Shown: positions 24,561-37,384 of the stretch, in pieces
How the letters are laid out: each line of letters begins with the position of its first letter
Position numbering within the stretch: position 1 is the stretch's first letter
Origin: Phascolarctos cinereus
Lineage: Eukaryota > Chordata > Mammalia > Diprotodontia > Phascolarctidae
Assembly: GCF_002099425.1 (NCBI RefSeq)
Contig: NW_018343992.1
Span: forward strand, 2,186,001-2,250,000
Direction: 5' to 3'
Length of the DNA: 64,000 nucleotides
Translations under genes and position numbers: made by a program
The notes under the pieces: model-generated
Databases searched by the model: none
The model's input: the letters and a program-made list of their open reading frames with translations, nothing else
Told to the model about the DNA's origin: nothing

Positions 24561-25353
24561 TAGCTTTTTCTTTCATATTTTTTATGACTAGGATTCTTTA
24601 GTCAATAATATGTGTCCACTGGACTCACTATAGGTACCAACAATTTGACTGTCTAATTATGAAGATAAGAATCAAAGGACAGTTTCAAATATGCTTAGAA
24701 AGTTAAATGCACCAATAAAGATTAAAAACTATTTTATCTTCTTTAGGACCAAAAATCTCTTTTAGAGCTGTCCTACTTATACAAGTAGGAAGGAATTCAT
24801 GTTTGATCCCCCTTCTGAGAAGGAGTCAGGGGTTACCCTTTAATCACCTTCACCCTTATGTCTACCTGGCAATTTCTCCTGGAATATTACAATATAAAAT
24901 TATAGCAAGTTCCTTTATAGAAGAGTATATTATTGAGATTAAAAACCAAAGTTTGCATGTGTGTATGTATATAGAAAAATTTTAAAATTTACAGATGTTA
25001 TAATGCACAGTGCCACACACTTCAATCTTCATTTTTTCACTGATAATAGATTTTTATCAGTAACTTTAAAATGGTTACTAATTTCTAAACCTAAAACAAA
25101 CAGGACATCATTAGAACAAATATAGGCCTTTTTATAGGCCCCTACACCAAGTGATGAGTAATAGTTTAGCTTCAGTAACAACTGAAATATAATCTATTAT
25201 CATATTACTACCACTGTAGGAGAATGAGTCATATCAATGCTAGCCAGTATGTTGTTGGTGGGTTTTTGTTTTTGTTTTTTTTGGAGGGAGGAATGAATAG
25301 GCCTTTTGTTCAGAACTTTAAAAAAAATACACGTTAATTTAATCTTATAAAAA

Positions 25354-25872
<519 letters not shown>

Positions 25873-26633
25873 TTATGTAATATGTTTTAAAGATCTGCAT
25901 ATTTTCGATATATACTGCTTACCACATGATTCCAAATTACCTCTTGTTAGCTTTCTTTTGTAATTTTTTGTGATGAGGATATGTATGGCATTCATACATG
26001 TAAAATATTTATAATATAAATATAGTGATAAATTTAGATATCTACTGGTAGAGTAATATGGAGTGTGGCTTAATAATGCTTTCCTCATTGTGTACCCTGT
26101 TGGATAGCGAGGAAAAAAATAGGAAAAAAATCTAGTTTTGTGATGTGGCTCACATTTATGGACTTGTGGAGGAAGCTGAAACCAATAGCTCAAGGAAAGC
26201 CTTGGTTTAGTTGTAATACACTATCTCTCTATTAGCAAAGAAAAACAATGAAATTTCTCTATGTATAAATACATGCACTGGGCTGAATTGTGTATTTATC
26301 ATAGTAATGAAATAGTTCTGGGGACATGAAATATGAGTAACTGAGGAAAATAAGTAATATATTTCAGCTATATATAAAACTATATATTATTTATAGATAC
26401 AATCATGTATAATTATAATTGTATGAACATAATTATATATTACAATATAAAATGTAAGTAAAAGTAATATAAATAAATATAAAAATTTAATCTGACCTTC
26501 TCATTTTAAAGATTAAAAAAGTGGGATGCAAAGAACTTAGACTTCCATAAGATATAGAAGTTGAACTATTTTTAACAAAGAAATTAAACCTCAACCTTTT
26601 AATATTTTAATAGCAATAAAATAATATCTAAAT

Positions 26634-26787
26634 CTGGGGTCAGCAAACAATGATCAGTGGCCCAAATCTGGCCTACCACTTGTTTTTGGATGGCCTGAGA
26701 GCTAAGAATAAAATTTTATTTAAAAATGTAAAAAACATTCTTAGCTCCCCAGATGTATTAAAACAGGCAGAGTTGAGCAGACCCCTG
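26634..26787. mobile_element. 154-bp hAT non-autonomous element with 8-bp TSD
   Basis: Termini CTGGGGTCAGC and the inverse of GCAGACCCCTG form the inverted repeat. Both flanks are ATCTAAAT (26626-26633 and 26788-26795), a perfect 8-bp target duplication as expected for hAT. No coding capacity. Confidence 0.85.
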
Positions 26788-27737
26788 ATCTAAATAAATG
26801 AGGGAATTAATTCTCACTCTGTGGCTACGCTGGCTACGGTCATAGTCTGTCACATTACTTGGTGGATAATCAACAAATACTTATTAAATGATGAATTCCT
26901 CATGCATCAATATCTGGTTTTTTTGACAACACCTCCTTTTGTCCTTTTCATAATTCTTTAAGAAGTCCTACACATCCCTCCCCTTTGAAGTCTGTTCTAA
27001 TATCTAAGATGCATGTTTGATCATTCCTAGTTTTCTTTTCATTCTTTACCATAAACTTCAAGGTGGAATCGTCACTTTCCCCAAAGATTTCCATCATTTT
27101 CACTCCAATAACCAGTTTTTTTCTTGCTGGATAAAATGGCCACCTTTTGGTTCCTATACTTTTTTTTATTTGAAATTTTCATTTGGCAGCTCAGGAAATT
27201 AGAAACTCCTTTGCTTTTCGCAGACAATGCTCCAGTAAATGTCTAAATAATTAAAGTTCCCCATCACTACTTCGTAATCTTATTGTCCAAATTTATCATT
27301 TTGAAAATACTGAAGTTCTGGTGTTACTCTGTAAAATCTTGCTGCCTCCCTTGAGCTGCTAGTGGAGAAATTGGAAAACTCTTAACACATGGTACTCACA
27401 ATTTGCAAGTAATGATTTAATTTGTCATCTCTGGCATTTTAGAACAAAGTAGGAAAGAGAAATTGGCAGCATGGATCCATAACTGTGAAAGTTTTCCTAG
27501 GTTCTTGAAAAATGTGCATACATAGTAAAAATTCTAGTAAACTTTATCAAGCTGGAAAGAATCTTGAGTATGAACCCATAGATGAGTCTACCTAGCTAAT
27601 TTTGGAGAGGCTTTTCACCAGAAATCTGGTCATCAGGCAATAAACTGTTTTGGCTGAGGTGACCAACAAAATGGACAAAGATGCAAAACAGTTCACAGTC
27701 CTAGTGCTAGAGTGGCAAAGGGGTAAGAAGAGAGTTC

Positions 27738-27904
27738 CTTTGTTTGTTTGTCTGTCTTTGCTTTTTTTGGTGAGTTGATTGGGGTTAAGTGACTTGCCCA
27801 AGGTCACACAGCTAGTAAGTATTAAGCGTTTGAGGCTGGATTTGAACTCAGGTCCTCCTGACTCCAAGTCCAGAGCTGTATTCACTGCGGCACCTAGCTG
27901 TCCC
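27738..27904 (-). repeat. MON1-type SINE with 13-bp TSD
   Basis: Plus strand reads GTTAAGTGACTTGCCCAAGG, ACACAGCTAGTAAGTATTAA and CACCTAGCTGTCCC, the reverse of a marsupial CORE-SINE. Flanks AAGAAGAGAGTTC (27725-27737 and 27905-27917) are identical. Confidence 0.92.
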
Positions 27905-28253
27905 AAGAAGAGAGTTCTAAGAATATCACAACTGACTTGGCAGAAGAAAACGTATAAAGATTCTCTTCAAATAAGCTTCCTCTCATGCATATGTTAAAAT
28001 TATACAGGATTCTATGATAGAGATGATTTCAGAGATAATTATGTTTGACAAATGGCTAAGAAACAACAAGATTCTAGGAGTAAAATGGGAAGACATAGCC
28101 ACATTAATGAGATCACAGAGGATCTGTGGGGGTTACCAACTCAGCACTCTCAGGTCTTCTTGACAATACAATGCCACTTAGCCGTCAAGCATGCGGAGTT
28201 ACCTTTGGAAAGCTGGAAGGCCTGAGGTGCTCGTTGGTGCTGCTTCTTAGGGT

Positions 28254-28400
28254 CTATATATACATATACTATATACTATATACTGTATACATATACACAC
28301 ACATATGTATTTGTATGTATATGCATACAATATATGTATATATGTGTATATATGTATGTGTGTGTATATATGTATATGTATGTATGTATGTATATAGAAT
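28254..28400. repeat. TA/TG microsatellite
   Basis: Runs of ATATACATATAC and GTATATATGTATGTGTGTG, self-complementary overall. Confidence 0.85.
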
Positions 28401-28619
28401 GAATAAGAGGGGATGAATGATAATTGCTCTGCCCTAAAGATGAGCTGGAATGTGTGCATATATATGTTTCGTGTGTGTGTGTATTACCATGAGTTCACAT
28501 CTCTAAAGATTACTGATTCCTACTACATGTTATGAATTTCTTCTTAACTATAATTTTAACCCATTTTAATCATTTTTTTACTAGAGATAGCATTTGTTTA
28601 CTACCTTACTATTTCTTAA

Positions 28620-31600
28620 AATTTATTTTGTATTTTATTTTTTTCCAATTACATGTAAAAACAATTTTTAACAATCCTTTTTTTAAAATTTTGAGTTCCA
28701 AATTCTCTTCCTCCTTTCTCCCCTCATTGAGAAGGCAATAAATTTGATATAGGTTATACATGTGCAATCATGCAAAACATATTTCCATGTTAGCCACACT
28801 ACAAAAAAAAAAAAACACAACACAGACCCTCCCCCCAAAAAACAAAAGTCAGGAAAAAATAAAGTTAAAAAAGTATACTTCAGTCTGCATTCAGATTCCA
28901 TCAGTTCTTTCTCTGGAGAAAGATAGCATTATTTATCATAAGTCCTTCAGAATGATCATTGTATTGATGAGTATAGCTAAGTCATTCACAGTTGATTATT
29001 ACATAATATTGCTATTACTGTGTACAATGTTCTCTTGGTTTTGCTCATTTCACTTTGCATTAGTTTTAGGTAAGTCTTCCCCAGTTTTTCTGAGAGCATC
29101 CTGATTATCATTTCTTATAGCACAAGAGTATTCCATCACAATTATATACCATGACTTGTTCAGCCATTCCTTAATTGATGGGTATCCCCTCAATTTCTAA
29201 TTTTTTTTGCAAAGAAAAGAGCTGCTATAAACATTTTTGTGCATGTCTTTTTCCTTTTTGTTTTTAATCTCTTTGGGATTCAAACCTAGTAGTGGTATTG
29301 CTAGGTCAAAGGGTATGAATTGGTTTTATAGCCCTTTGGACATAGTTCCAAATTGCTCTCTAGAATGGTTGAATCAGTTCACAACTCTACCAACAGCGCA
29401 TTAGTGTCTCAATTTTCCCACAACCCCTCCAACATTTGTCATTTTTCTTTTCTGTCCTATTAGCCAATCTGATAAGTGTGATATGGCACCTCAGGATTGT
29501 TTTAATTTGCATTTCTCTAATCAATAGTGATTGAGAGCACTTTTTCATGTGACTATAAATAGCTTTGATTACTTCATCTGAAAACTGCTCATTTATATCC
29601 TTTGACTATTCATTTTGGGGAATGGCTCTTGTTTTTATAAATTTGATTCAGTTTTTTATGTAGTTGAAAAATGAAGCCTTTGTCAGAGGTGCTTGCTGTA
29701 AATTTTTTTTCAGAGTTATGATTACTAACTATATTTTTCTCCATCCTATTTCCCCCTGCTTATTTTACTACCTCTCTCTTTTCACCATGTCCATCCTCAA
29801 AAGTGTTTTGCTTCTGACTACTGCCTCCCCTACTTTGCCCTCCCTATCAACATCATCCCCCTTCTTTTATCTCCTTCCCCTCCTACTTTCCTGTAGAGTA
29901 AGACAAATTTCTATACCCAACTAAGCGTGTATGTTATTCCTTCTTTGAGCCACTTCCCATGTGAGTGAGGTTCAAGTATTCCCTACCCCTACCTCCCTTA
30001 TTCTCCCCTCCACTGTAAAAACATTTTCGTGCCTCTGTATGTGAGCTAATTTGCCCCATTCTACCTCTCCCTTTCCCTTTCTCCTGGTGCATTCCTCTTT
30101 CTCACCCCTTCATTTTTTCAGATATCATCTCATCCTATTCAACTCACCCTCTGTCTATGTACAACTCTTCTATCTGCCCTAATAATGGGAAAGTTCTTGA
30201 GTTACAAGTATCATTTTCCTGTGTAGGATTGTATACAGTTTAAATTTATTGAGTCCCTTATGATTTCTCTAACATGCTTACTTTTTTATGCTTCTCTTGA
30301 GTCTTCTATTTGAAAGTCAATTTTTCTATTCAGCTCTGATTTTTTCATTAGGAATGATTGAAACTCCTCTATTTCATTGAATATCCATTTTTTTCTCCCA
30401 ATGGATTATACTCAGTTTTGCTGGGTAGGTAATTTTCAGTTGTAATCCTGGCTCCTTTCCTCTCCAGAATATCATATTCCAAGCCCTCTGATCCTCTAAT
30501 GTAGAAGCTTCTAACTCTTGTATTATTCTGATTGTGACTCCATGATATTTCAATTGTTTCTTTTGGGCTGCTTGCAATATTTCCTCCTTGACCTGGGATT
30601 CGGCTATAATATTCCTAAGAGTTTTCATTTTGGGATCTCTTTCAGGAGGTGATTTGTGGATTCCTTCCATTTCTATTTTACCCTCTGGTTCTAGGATATC
30701 AGAATGGTTTTCCTTGATAATTTCTTGAAAGGTGATGTCTAGGCTCTTTTTTTGATCATGGGTCTCAGGTAGTCCAATAATTTTTAAATTATCTCTCCTG
30801 GATCTATTTTGCAGGTCAGTTGTTTTTTTTTCTTTTTAAGGAATTGGGGTTAAGTGACTTGCCCAGGGTTCCACAGCTAGTAAGTGTCAAGTGTTTGGTC
30901 TGAGGCTGGGTTTGAACTCAGGTCCTTCTGACTTCAGGGCCGGTACTCATCCACTATGCCACCTAGCTGCCTCCAGTTTTTTTTTTCCAATGAGGTATTT
31001 CATATTTTCTTCTATTTTCTTTTCATTTTTTTCTTTTATTCCTTCTTAATGTCTCATGGAGTCATTTGCTTCTACCTGCTCAATTCTACTTTTTAAGGAA
31101 TTCTTTACTTCTGTAAATTTTTGTATATCTTTTTCCTTTTGGCCAGTTCTGCTTTTTAAGGTGTTCTTCTCTTCACAGGATTTTATGCCTCTTTTACCAC
31201 TGGCCTATCCTGTTTTTTAAGATATTATTTCTTCAATCTTGTTTGTGCCTCTTTTACAAAGCTGTTGACTCATTTTTCATGATTTTCTCGTATCACTTTC
31301 ATTTATTTTCCCAGTTTTCCCTCTCCATCTCTTATTTGATTTTTAAAATCCTTTTTTGAGTGCGTCCATGGCCTGAGTCCAATAAGTGTTTTTTTTTTTT
31401 TTGAGGCTCTGGATGTAGCAGTGTTGACTTTGTTGTTTTCTTCTGAGTTTGTGTTTTATCTTTCCTATTACCATAGCAACTTTCTATGGTCAGGATTTGT
31501 TGTTGTTGTTTTCTTATTTTCCCAGGCTATTTCTTGACTTTTAACTTGATATTACAGTTGGACTCTGCTCCCAAGGTGGAGCAGGTACTGTCCCAAATTC

Positions 31601-32220
31601 AGCTATTTTGTGCAGCAATTTTCAGAGCTAGTTCTGGGGCGGGGATCTATAAATTTTCACTTTGGCCAAGATAGTGATCTAAGGTGAGGTATGTTTATTA
31701 CTATCCTGACCTGTGCGGTAGTCTGTGAGTGACCACAAGCACTTTTCTGCACTGACACTGTGACCAGGATTCCCATTCCCCTGTGGCCACAAGCTCTGTT
31801 GTGTTAGTGCTTCTCCTCACCCTGGAACTGTGACCCAGATCTGATTAAGGGCAATGCAACAAAGTTTTTCTCCTAGTGCCAGAAAAGGGACCCCTTCTGA
31901 CTTGCTGTTTCACCCCCTTATCATCTGTGGGCTAAGTCCCTAAAGTAACCACAGGTACTTCAGTTACCTCCAGGACCTGCTCCTGGTTTGTTGAGGTGCC
32001 ACCTGCACAGACATTTTGTGCTCCACTCTTACCTGGTGCAACAGACCTTTCCTGCCAAACTTCTAAGTTATCTCAGGCTGGAAAATTGTTTCAACCTGTC
32101 CCTTTGTGGGTTCTGTCACTCCAGAATTTTTTTTAGATATTATTTAAAGTTGGTTTGAGGGTAATTTGGGAGAGCTCAGGAGAGTTCCTACCTTTTCTCT
32201 GCCATCTTAGCTCTGTCCTC
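28620..32220 (-). mobile_element. HAL1-like (half-L1) retrotransposon, nearly complete
   Basis: On the minus strand this starts with GAGGACAGAGCTAAGATGGC (L1 5' UTR), continues to an ORF1 whose RRM and C-terminal domains are readable (RRDNLKIIGLPE, VKEEILQAAQKKQLKYHGV, RAWNMIFW, YPAKLSI; about 30374-30835), then a purine-rich segment (about 29700-30370), an ORF2 C-terminus-like segment (CWRGCGK-like; about 29100-29650) and the 3' end at the CCAATTACATGT block. The endonuclease and reverse transcriptase parts of ORF2 are absent, and the whole is only about 3.6 kb including one SINE. That is the HAL1 plan. Flanks share an imperfect CTACTATCTTA-like sequence. An internally deleted L1 is the alternative. 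Confidence 0.72.
30837..30977 (-). repeat. MON1-type SINE inserted in the HAL1-like element
   Basis: GGGGTTAAGTGACTTGCCCA and GTGTCAAGTGTTTGGTCTGA on the plus strand. It interrupts the ORF1 region, so it is younger than its host. Pyrimidine-rich flanks (CAGTTGTTTTT and CCAGTTTTT) suggest a target duplication. Confidence 0.88.
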
Positions 32221-32554
32221 CTACTATCTTAGTATTAAATCATGCTTGAGATTTCTCTGTCATCTATATTTACTAAGTCTCTACTGTGTCAAGAGGGCTG
32301 CAATGAATATTAGTTTAAGTATGATTTGGAGAGTATAAGTGACTTGCTCATTGTCATAATGCATTAAAGGCAGGACTTCAAGTCCAATACTTGATATAAC
32401 AGTTCTAATATACCATAATGATTCTTGATATTTACACTGAAATTTTTTACAAAAAATAAAATATAGGGTATGTTGCCTCTCAAGAATTGAGCAACATCTA
32501 TCATCTGTCCCTTTCCACTGGAACCACCATAATTGACTTCCATATCTCCTTATG

Positions 32555-32781
32555 CCTGGACTATCACAGTAGTTTTCTAACTGGTGTTACTATCTCTAGT
32601 TTCTTCTCTCTCCAATCCATCCTATATATAATTTTCATGTTAATTTTTTCTAAAATACTATCTTGAATATATCATTCTCCTGCTCAAAAATCTTTATGGC
32701 TCCCCACCATTCATAGAATAAAATACAAACTTTTTAACCTGGCACGTAAGGCATTCAACAATGTAAATCCAATCTAGTTCT
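32555..32781 (+). mobile_element. L2 LINE fragment, first part
   Basis: CATTCTCCTGCTCAAAAATC, ATGGCTCCCCACCATTCATA and GGCATTCAACAATG are L2 3' motifs. It continues at 33141 after the SINE insertion. Confidence 0.75.
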
Positions 32782-32792
32782 AACCCTATCTT

Positions 32793-33140
32793 TTTTATTT
32801 TTATTTTTATTTATTTATTTTTTAGGCAATTGGGGTTAAATGACTTGCCCAGGGTCACACAGCTAGTAAGTGTCAAGTGTTTGGTCTGAGGCTGGATTTG
32901 AACTCAGGTCCTCCTGACTTGAGGGCCCGTGCTCTCTCCACTGCGCCACCTAGATGCCCCAAAGAAGATGTCCTCTATAGGATTAAAGCCCCCACATAAG
33001 ACATTCTATTTTTTTTTTTTTGGTTTTTGTTGTTTTTTAGGCATTGGGGTTAAGTGACTTGCCCAGGGTCACACAGCTAGTAAGTGTTATGTGTCTGAAT
33101 CCGGATTTGAACTCAGGTCCTCCTGAATCCAGGGCCGGTT
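32793..33140 (-). repeat. Compound insertion of two SINEs with one shared TSD
   Basis: Two minus-oriented MON1-type SINEs (about 33008-33140 and 32793-32959) are separated by about 48 bp of non-SINE sequence. Neither has its own target duplication; instead AACCCTATCTT (32782-32792) and AACCTTATCTT (33141-33151) flank the pair. The upstream SINE lacks its 5' end. This fits a single retrotransposition of a read-through transcript. Confidence 0.72.
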
Positions 33141-33335
33141 AACCTTATCTTTGCTACTAATTGCCTTGCATAAAGCTTCTTCTCTAGCCAAAAGGTTCCT
33201 CAAATATGCCATGCACATTCTTCCCATTAGAATGAAAGTTCTGTACAGGCAGTGACTGTCTTTGGTTTTGTTTTTATTCGTATCCCTGGCACAGAGTAAG
33301 GGCTTAATTAATGCTTGTTTTTCCCTTCCCTTTGC
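33141..33335 (+). mobile_element. L2 LINE fragment, second part
   Basis: CTTCTCTAGCCAAAAGGTTC, CTGTACAGGCAGTGACTGTC and CACAGAGTAAGGGCTTAATT are the L2 3' tail, in order with 32555-32781. Confidence 0.75.
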
Positions 33336-34685
33336 AACTGGTGTCAATGATTCGATTCAATACTTAAATACAAGGAATTATTATGCCTGATTTTCCTAAG
33401 TAGAGTTCAATATTTATACAGATGATGGGCAGAAAGAAGTGGAGGGGTGATGTTATTGGGATGGGAAAAGCTTAAAAAGTGGAAATTATCAAGTAAGGAA
33501 AGGATGCTTATTGGAAAAGGTATTAGGAAAGACACCAAAGCCTGTTAGACAGAAAAAGAAACTAGGAGAAAAAGGTATGAATCTAGAAAAGCAAAGCAAA
33601 GTAGATGGCAAATTAATGAAAAATGAGGATTTAGGAATCATTGACTAACATTTCCAGTTGGCCTCCAATCACATTAGTTGGTTTCTCATCATATAGTCCT
33701 GCCTGTAATAGCAATCCCAGTAATACAAGATGCTCCCAGGATTTGAGGAGCAATGGGTGTGAAGAAGGGGATAACATAATAACATAGCTACCGAGACTAT
33801 GCAAATGCTTCATCCTGAATCACTTGAAATTTAATATACATTAAGTGCGCTACAGCCATATAACTAAGTGTGGATATAGTTGAAGTGCTGGTGATGTTCA
33901 TTAATGTTGACAGCTAGGTGAAATATTTAGCAAATTTGGGAAATACGGTTCTTTTGTTATAAAATACTTTTTTTTTCCCGAGGGAAATAAATACATAATT
34001 CTTATCATTAGAATAATGCAGGATTGAACCCTCACCTACAATTCCATTATCAGGGATGATTAACTACTTTAAATAAAATATTTGATTACAAATAAGTGCC
34101 AATCCATGCAGATGTTAGTTGAAGTTGGCATTCATGTATAGAAATAGAGGCTTAGAAGTTTAAACTTACTTGGGAAATGTTAACCATAGATACTTTTATT
34201 AAGGGCTAACTAAAGTTAAGTCAGACCCCATTTAAAGACACAATTAGCTTTGAAAATGAAAATATAGAAGAATAATCCAATATTTTGCTAAGTTATCTTC
34301 CCTGCTGTGGTTATTGGCCCCTATTCACTTTTTAATTCCCTGATTTTAGACAGAGATGCTTTCCTCATCTGTCTCTCCTCACTTAAATACTTATGAATTG
34401 AACATTTTTATTTTTCACCTTTATTTTTTGCAATTAGAATTGTAATTAAGTAATCTTTTAAAATGTTATATTATGTCAGTGTGTACAAGAAGAGGAAATA
34501 AACATTTTTGCCATATAAATGAATGAAATAACATTAACTTTTTACTCATTCTTACAAATAATTTGAATAAGCAATGGCTCTTTTAATGAGAATATTTCAA
34601 ATGATGATACACTAAACAGATTGAAGGTTTTAAGCTTACATATATATGCATGTATGTATATATATTTCATATATGATGCATATTT

Positions 34686-34758
34686 AAAGTGTTCCAAAAG
34701 TTTTAATGAAGTTTTAAGCTTTTAAAACTGTACTAAGACTTTTGGGATACCCTGCATA
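34686..34758. mobile_element. Tc1/mariner-type MITE
   Basis: AAGTGTTCCAAAAGTTTTAA on the left and AGACTTTTGGGATACCCTGC on the right are inverted. Related to 19704 and to the ends of 23095. Confidence 0.72.
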
Positions 34759-34776
34759 TACATACCCACACACTCA

Positions 34777-34944
<168 letters not shown>

Positions 34945-35732
34945 CTATAAAATTAGCAAGAATTAGCAATATAGAGACACTAAGTTTGAGTAGCAATTTC
35001 AATTTTATACAATAACAATTAGAAAAATTATTCAAATGATGCTCTTTTGGAGGTTATAATTCTGCTTTGATATAGAGAGACTAGCATTCTGCCATGGTTT
35101 ATTTTTAAAAATTTCATCATCTAGACTTAGCAACTCTTCAATATTCCTGTAAACTCTGAACAGACAAATGGGATGAGGCTGGAACTATATATACTACCAG
35201 ATCCTAGAGCTGCTAATTGATAAATAAGTAAAGATCTGAAACATGACTTTAATTTGAATTCATCATTATTAAATAAAATCTGCCAAGTTAATAATGTCAA
35301 CATTTTCATCCTTCATCTAGTTACATAAATGACATTAGAACTTCGAGGATATGAGGTAAACCATTAGTTCTCAAGTCTTTGTTGCACAAATGTTCCCCTT
35401 TTAATGTAAAAAAATGTTTGTAGACTCTCACAGAGTAGTAGCTGGACTTTTAACCAATTGAGAAAATACATGATAGCAAAAAGAATTCAAATGAATTCTT
35501 ATTAAATTATATCAGCATCTTCATACATTTGAAAAACAGTATTACATATCTATGAGATATACTATTTATTCAGTCTATGGAAAGCATGTTTGTTTTTTTA
35601 TTATGCAGAATCATTTAATGAGACCAGAGTCTTTGCAATAATGCCAATACCTATGAAGCGGGCCTTAGCAAATAGCTTGGGAAGCAGTTAAGATATATGT
35701 TGGTTGCAGGTGATAGATTGTCCAATACTTAC

Positions 35733-35786
35733 ATTAACTGAATCAACAGCTGCATACATAATATCCATCCATCCTTTAAATGTGGC
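35733..35786 (-). CDS. SCN9A: SCN9A exon 23: domain III selectivity filter
   Basis: This 54-bp exon encodes ATFKGWMDIMYAAVDSVN (18 residues). The acceptor is tttttgtag and the donor GTAAGT (35732-35727). Lys at 35775-35777 is the K of the DEKA selectivity ring, which gives Na+ over K+ and Ca2+ selection. The two residues after the tryptophan are Met-Asp (35763-35768). These are usual in sodium channel paralogues, whereas human Nav1.7 has Thr-Ile. The C-terminal DSVN agrees with SCN9A, while SCN1A and SCN3A have DSR. Confidence 0.96.
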
Positions 35787-36174
35787 CTACAAAAAACATG
35801 ACATTTATTAAATTTATGTGTGAAGTTAATAGTTTAGAACAAATAAAAGCTTTTATTTTTATGTAGGGCAATTAAAATCTTTTGTTGATGTAAGTCTAGT
35901 GACATTTCAAAAAACTGTTTTAATACTAAATATTCATTTTAATTGCATTCTCCAAAATTTAATGTAAAAATTTTCTATATTAAATAAAGTTAAAATTTTC
36001 CATAATATTCCAGCTTAGTAACTACTACCTAAATGCCATAATTATCTGTTAATAGTGGCAATACATTTTTCTAGGGAAAGAGAGAGAGAACTTTCCCCCT
36101 CTTCTACAGAATACACTGGGCTTCTGTGCAACGCCCCCTCCACAGTTACTATACTATATTCCATTGGTCCTAAA

Positions 36175-36178
<4 letters not shown>

Positions 36179-36216
<38 letters not shown>
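36179..36216. repeat. (GT)n microsatellite
   Basis: Uninterrupted GT repeat of about 19 units. Confidence 0.95.
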
Positions 36217-36219
<3 letters not shown>

Positions 36220-37059
36220 CATACATACAAATACATATGTATGTGGAAGTGGGGTGGGTCCCATGGACATTAATGTACTAAGAATGGAATGAACTATAAA
36301 CGCTGCTTTTGATTTGGGGCAGAAAGCCTTTGCTGGAAATTGGTTTGGCTAAAACTAGCATCTCTCCTGCCTCTATCTTCACCTCTTCTTGCCTTTCTTC
36401 CACTCTATCCTTCCCCATCTTTTCTCCATGTCCAACCTCCACCAACTCCCATAAATGTCTGGATGGCTGTCAAATGAATCAGATAGGATTAGTTGAGTGA
36501 TGAGCCCAAAATTATGTTTAATACTGTCTTCTAAACTGGGATCAGGTGAGTTTTGGTTAAGGGTGTGAGGGTGGGACAGAGAAGTATAGAAGAGAAAAAC
36601 TATCTGTATAATCTGAGGAGTAAATTACTTCAGTCTTTTTTTTTTTAGTTGATTGTTAGGTTGTATGAGTTAAAAGCTGCCTAGGCTTCCTACCAACCCT
36701 TCCCCATCCCCCGGAACTTTCCCACTAACATCTAAAATATCACAATTACAATTTAATTTCTTTGACTAACACTGCACCCATGTCAATTCCACTTAAAAAA
36801 ATCAAACAACACAGAGAAAATATACTAATATCTAGGATATGCAAAAAAAAATCTGTAAAATTCATGCTTGGCACTTAAATTTCTATCATATATCAAAGGG
36901 ATATTATCTTAAATAATCATTAAAAAGCTATATCTAAACATGTATCTAATTTCATTTTCATTTTTAGCTTACAATCAAACTTAACAAAAGCATGTTATCT
37001 TGAAATATTAGTATACTACACAAGACAGATATACATTTCTTGAAAAAAGTATTACTTAC

Positions 37060-37341
37060 AACTTGAAGTAGAGAAAGGTAACCAATTCCAACATTATCGA
37101 AGTTCACTTTCACATTTTTCCACCGCACATCATTGCTACTATTCTTGAGTTGTTCACACTGGTCCTTATCCACAACCACACTTACAGGAAACCTCTGGCC
37201 ATCTGTGGTGTTAATGCACTCATAGAACTTGCCAGCAAACAAATTTACTCCCATAATGCTAAAAATTAGCCAGAATATGAGGCAGACAAGTAGTACATTC
37301 ATAATGGAAGGAATTGCTCCTAAAAGCGCATTCACCACCAC
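37060..37341 (-). CDS. SCN9A: SCN9A exon 22: domain III S4-S5 linker, S5 and pore turret
   Basis: This 282-bp exon encodes 94 residues. It starts [15 protein letters not shown] after ttgtgttgtag and ends YLSLLQV before GTAAGT (37059-37054). It covers the S4-S5 linker, S5 ([20 protein letters not shown]) and the extracellular turret, which reads [18 protein letters not shown] and then a diverged loop with NTT and NSS N-glycosylation sequons and two cysteines. [11 protein letters not shown] is close to human SCN9A and unlike SCN1A (KFYHC) or SCN3A (KYHYC). The turret between the two cysteines is the least conserved part, as expected for an extracellular loop. Confidence 0.96.
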
Positions 37342-37384
37342 CTACAACACAAATAAAAATAAACAAATCAATTTGGGTCAATCA

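Larger units (their letters stand above)
34945..37059 (-). other. SCN9A: SCN9A introns 23 and 22 (flanking the 54-bp exon)
   Basis: Two short GT-AG introns, 34945-35732 and 35787-37059. Apart from a (GT)n tract near 36179-36216 they look like unique AT-rich sequence. No second exon was seen. Confidence 0.85.

Noticed and set aside
28126-28459. Tyr/Ile/Val-rich reading frames on both strands
   Set aside because: Produced by the TA/TG microsatellite at 28254-28400.
36042-36273. His/Thr-rich and Cys/Val-rich frames
   Set aside because: Created by the (GT)n microsatellite at 36179-36216.
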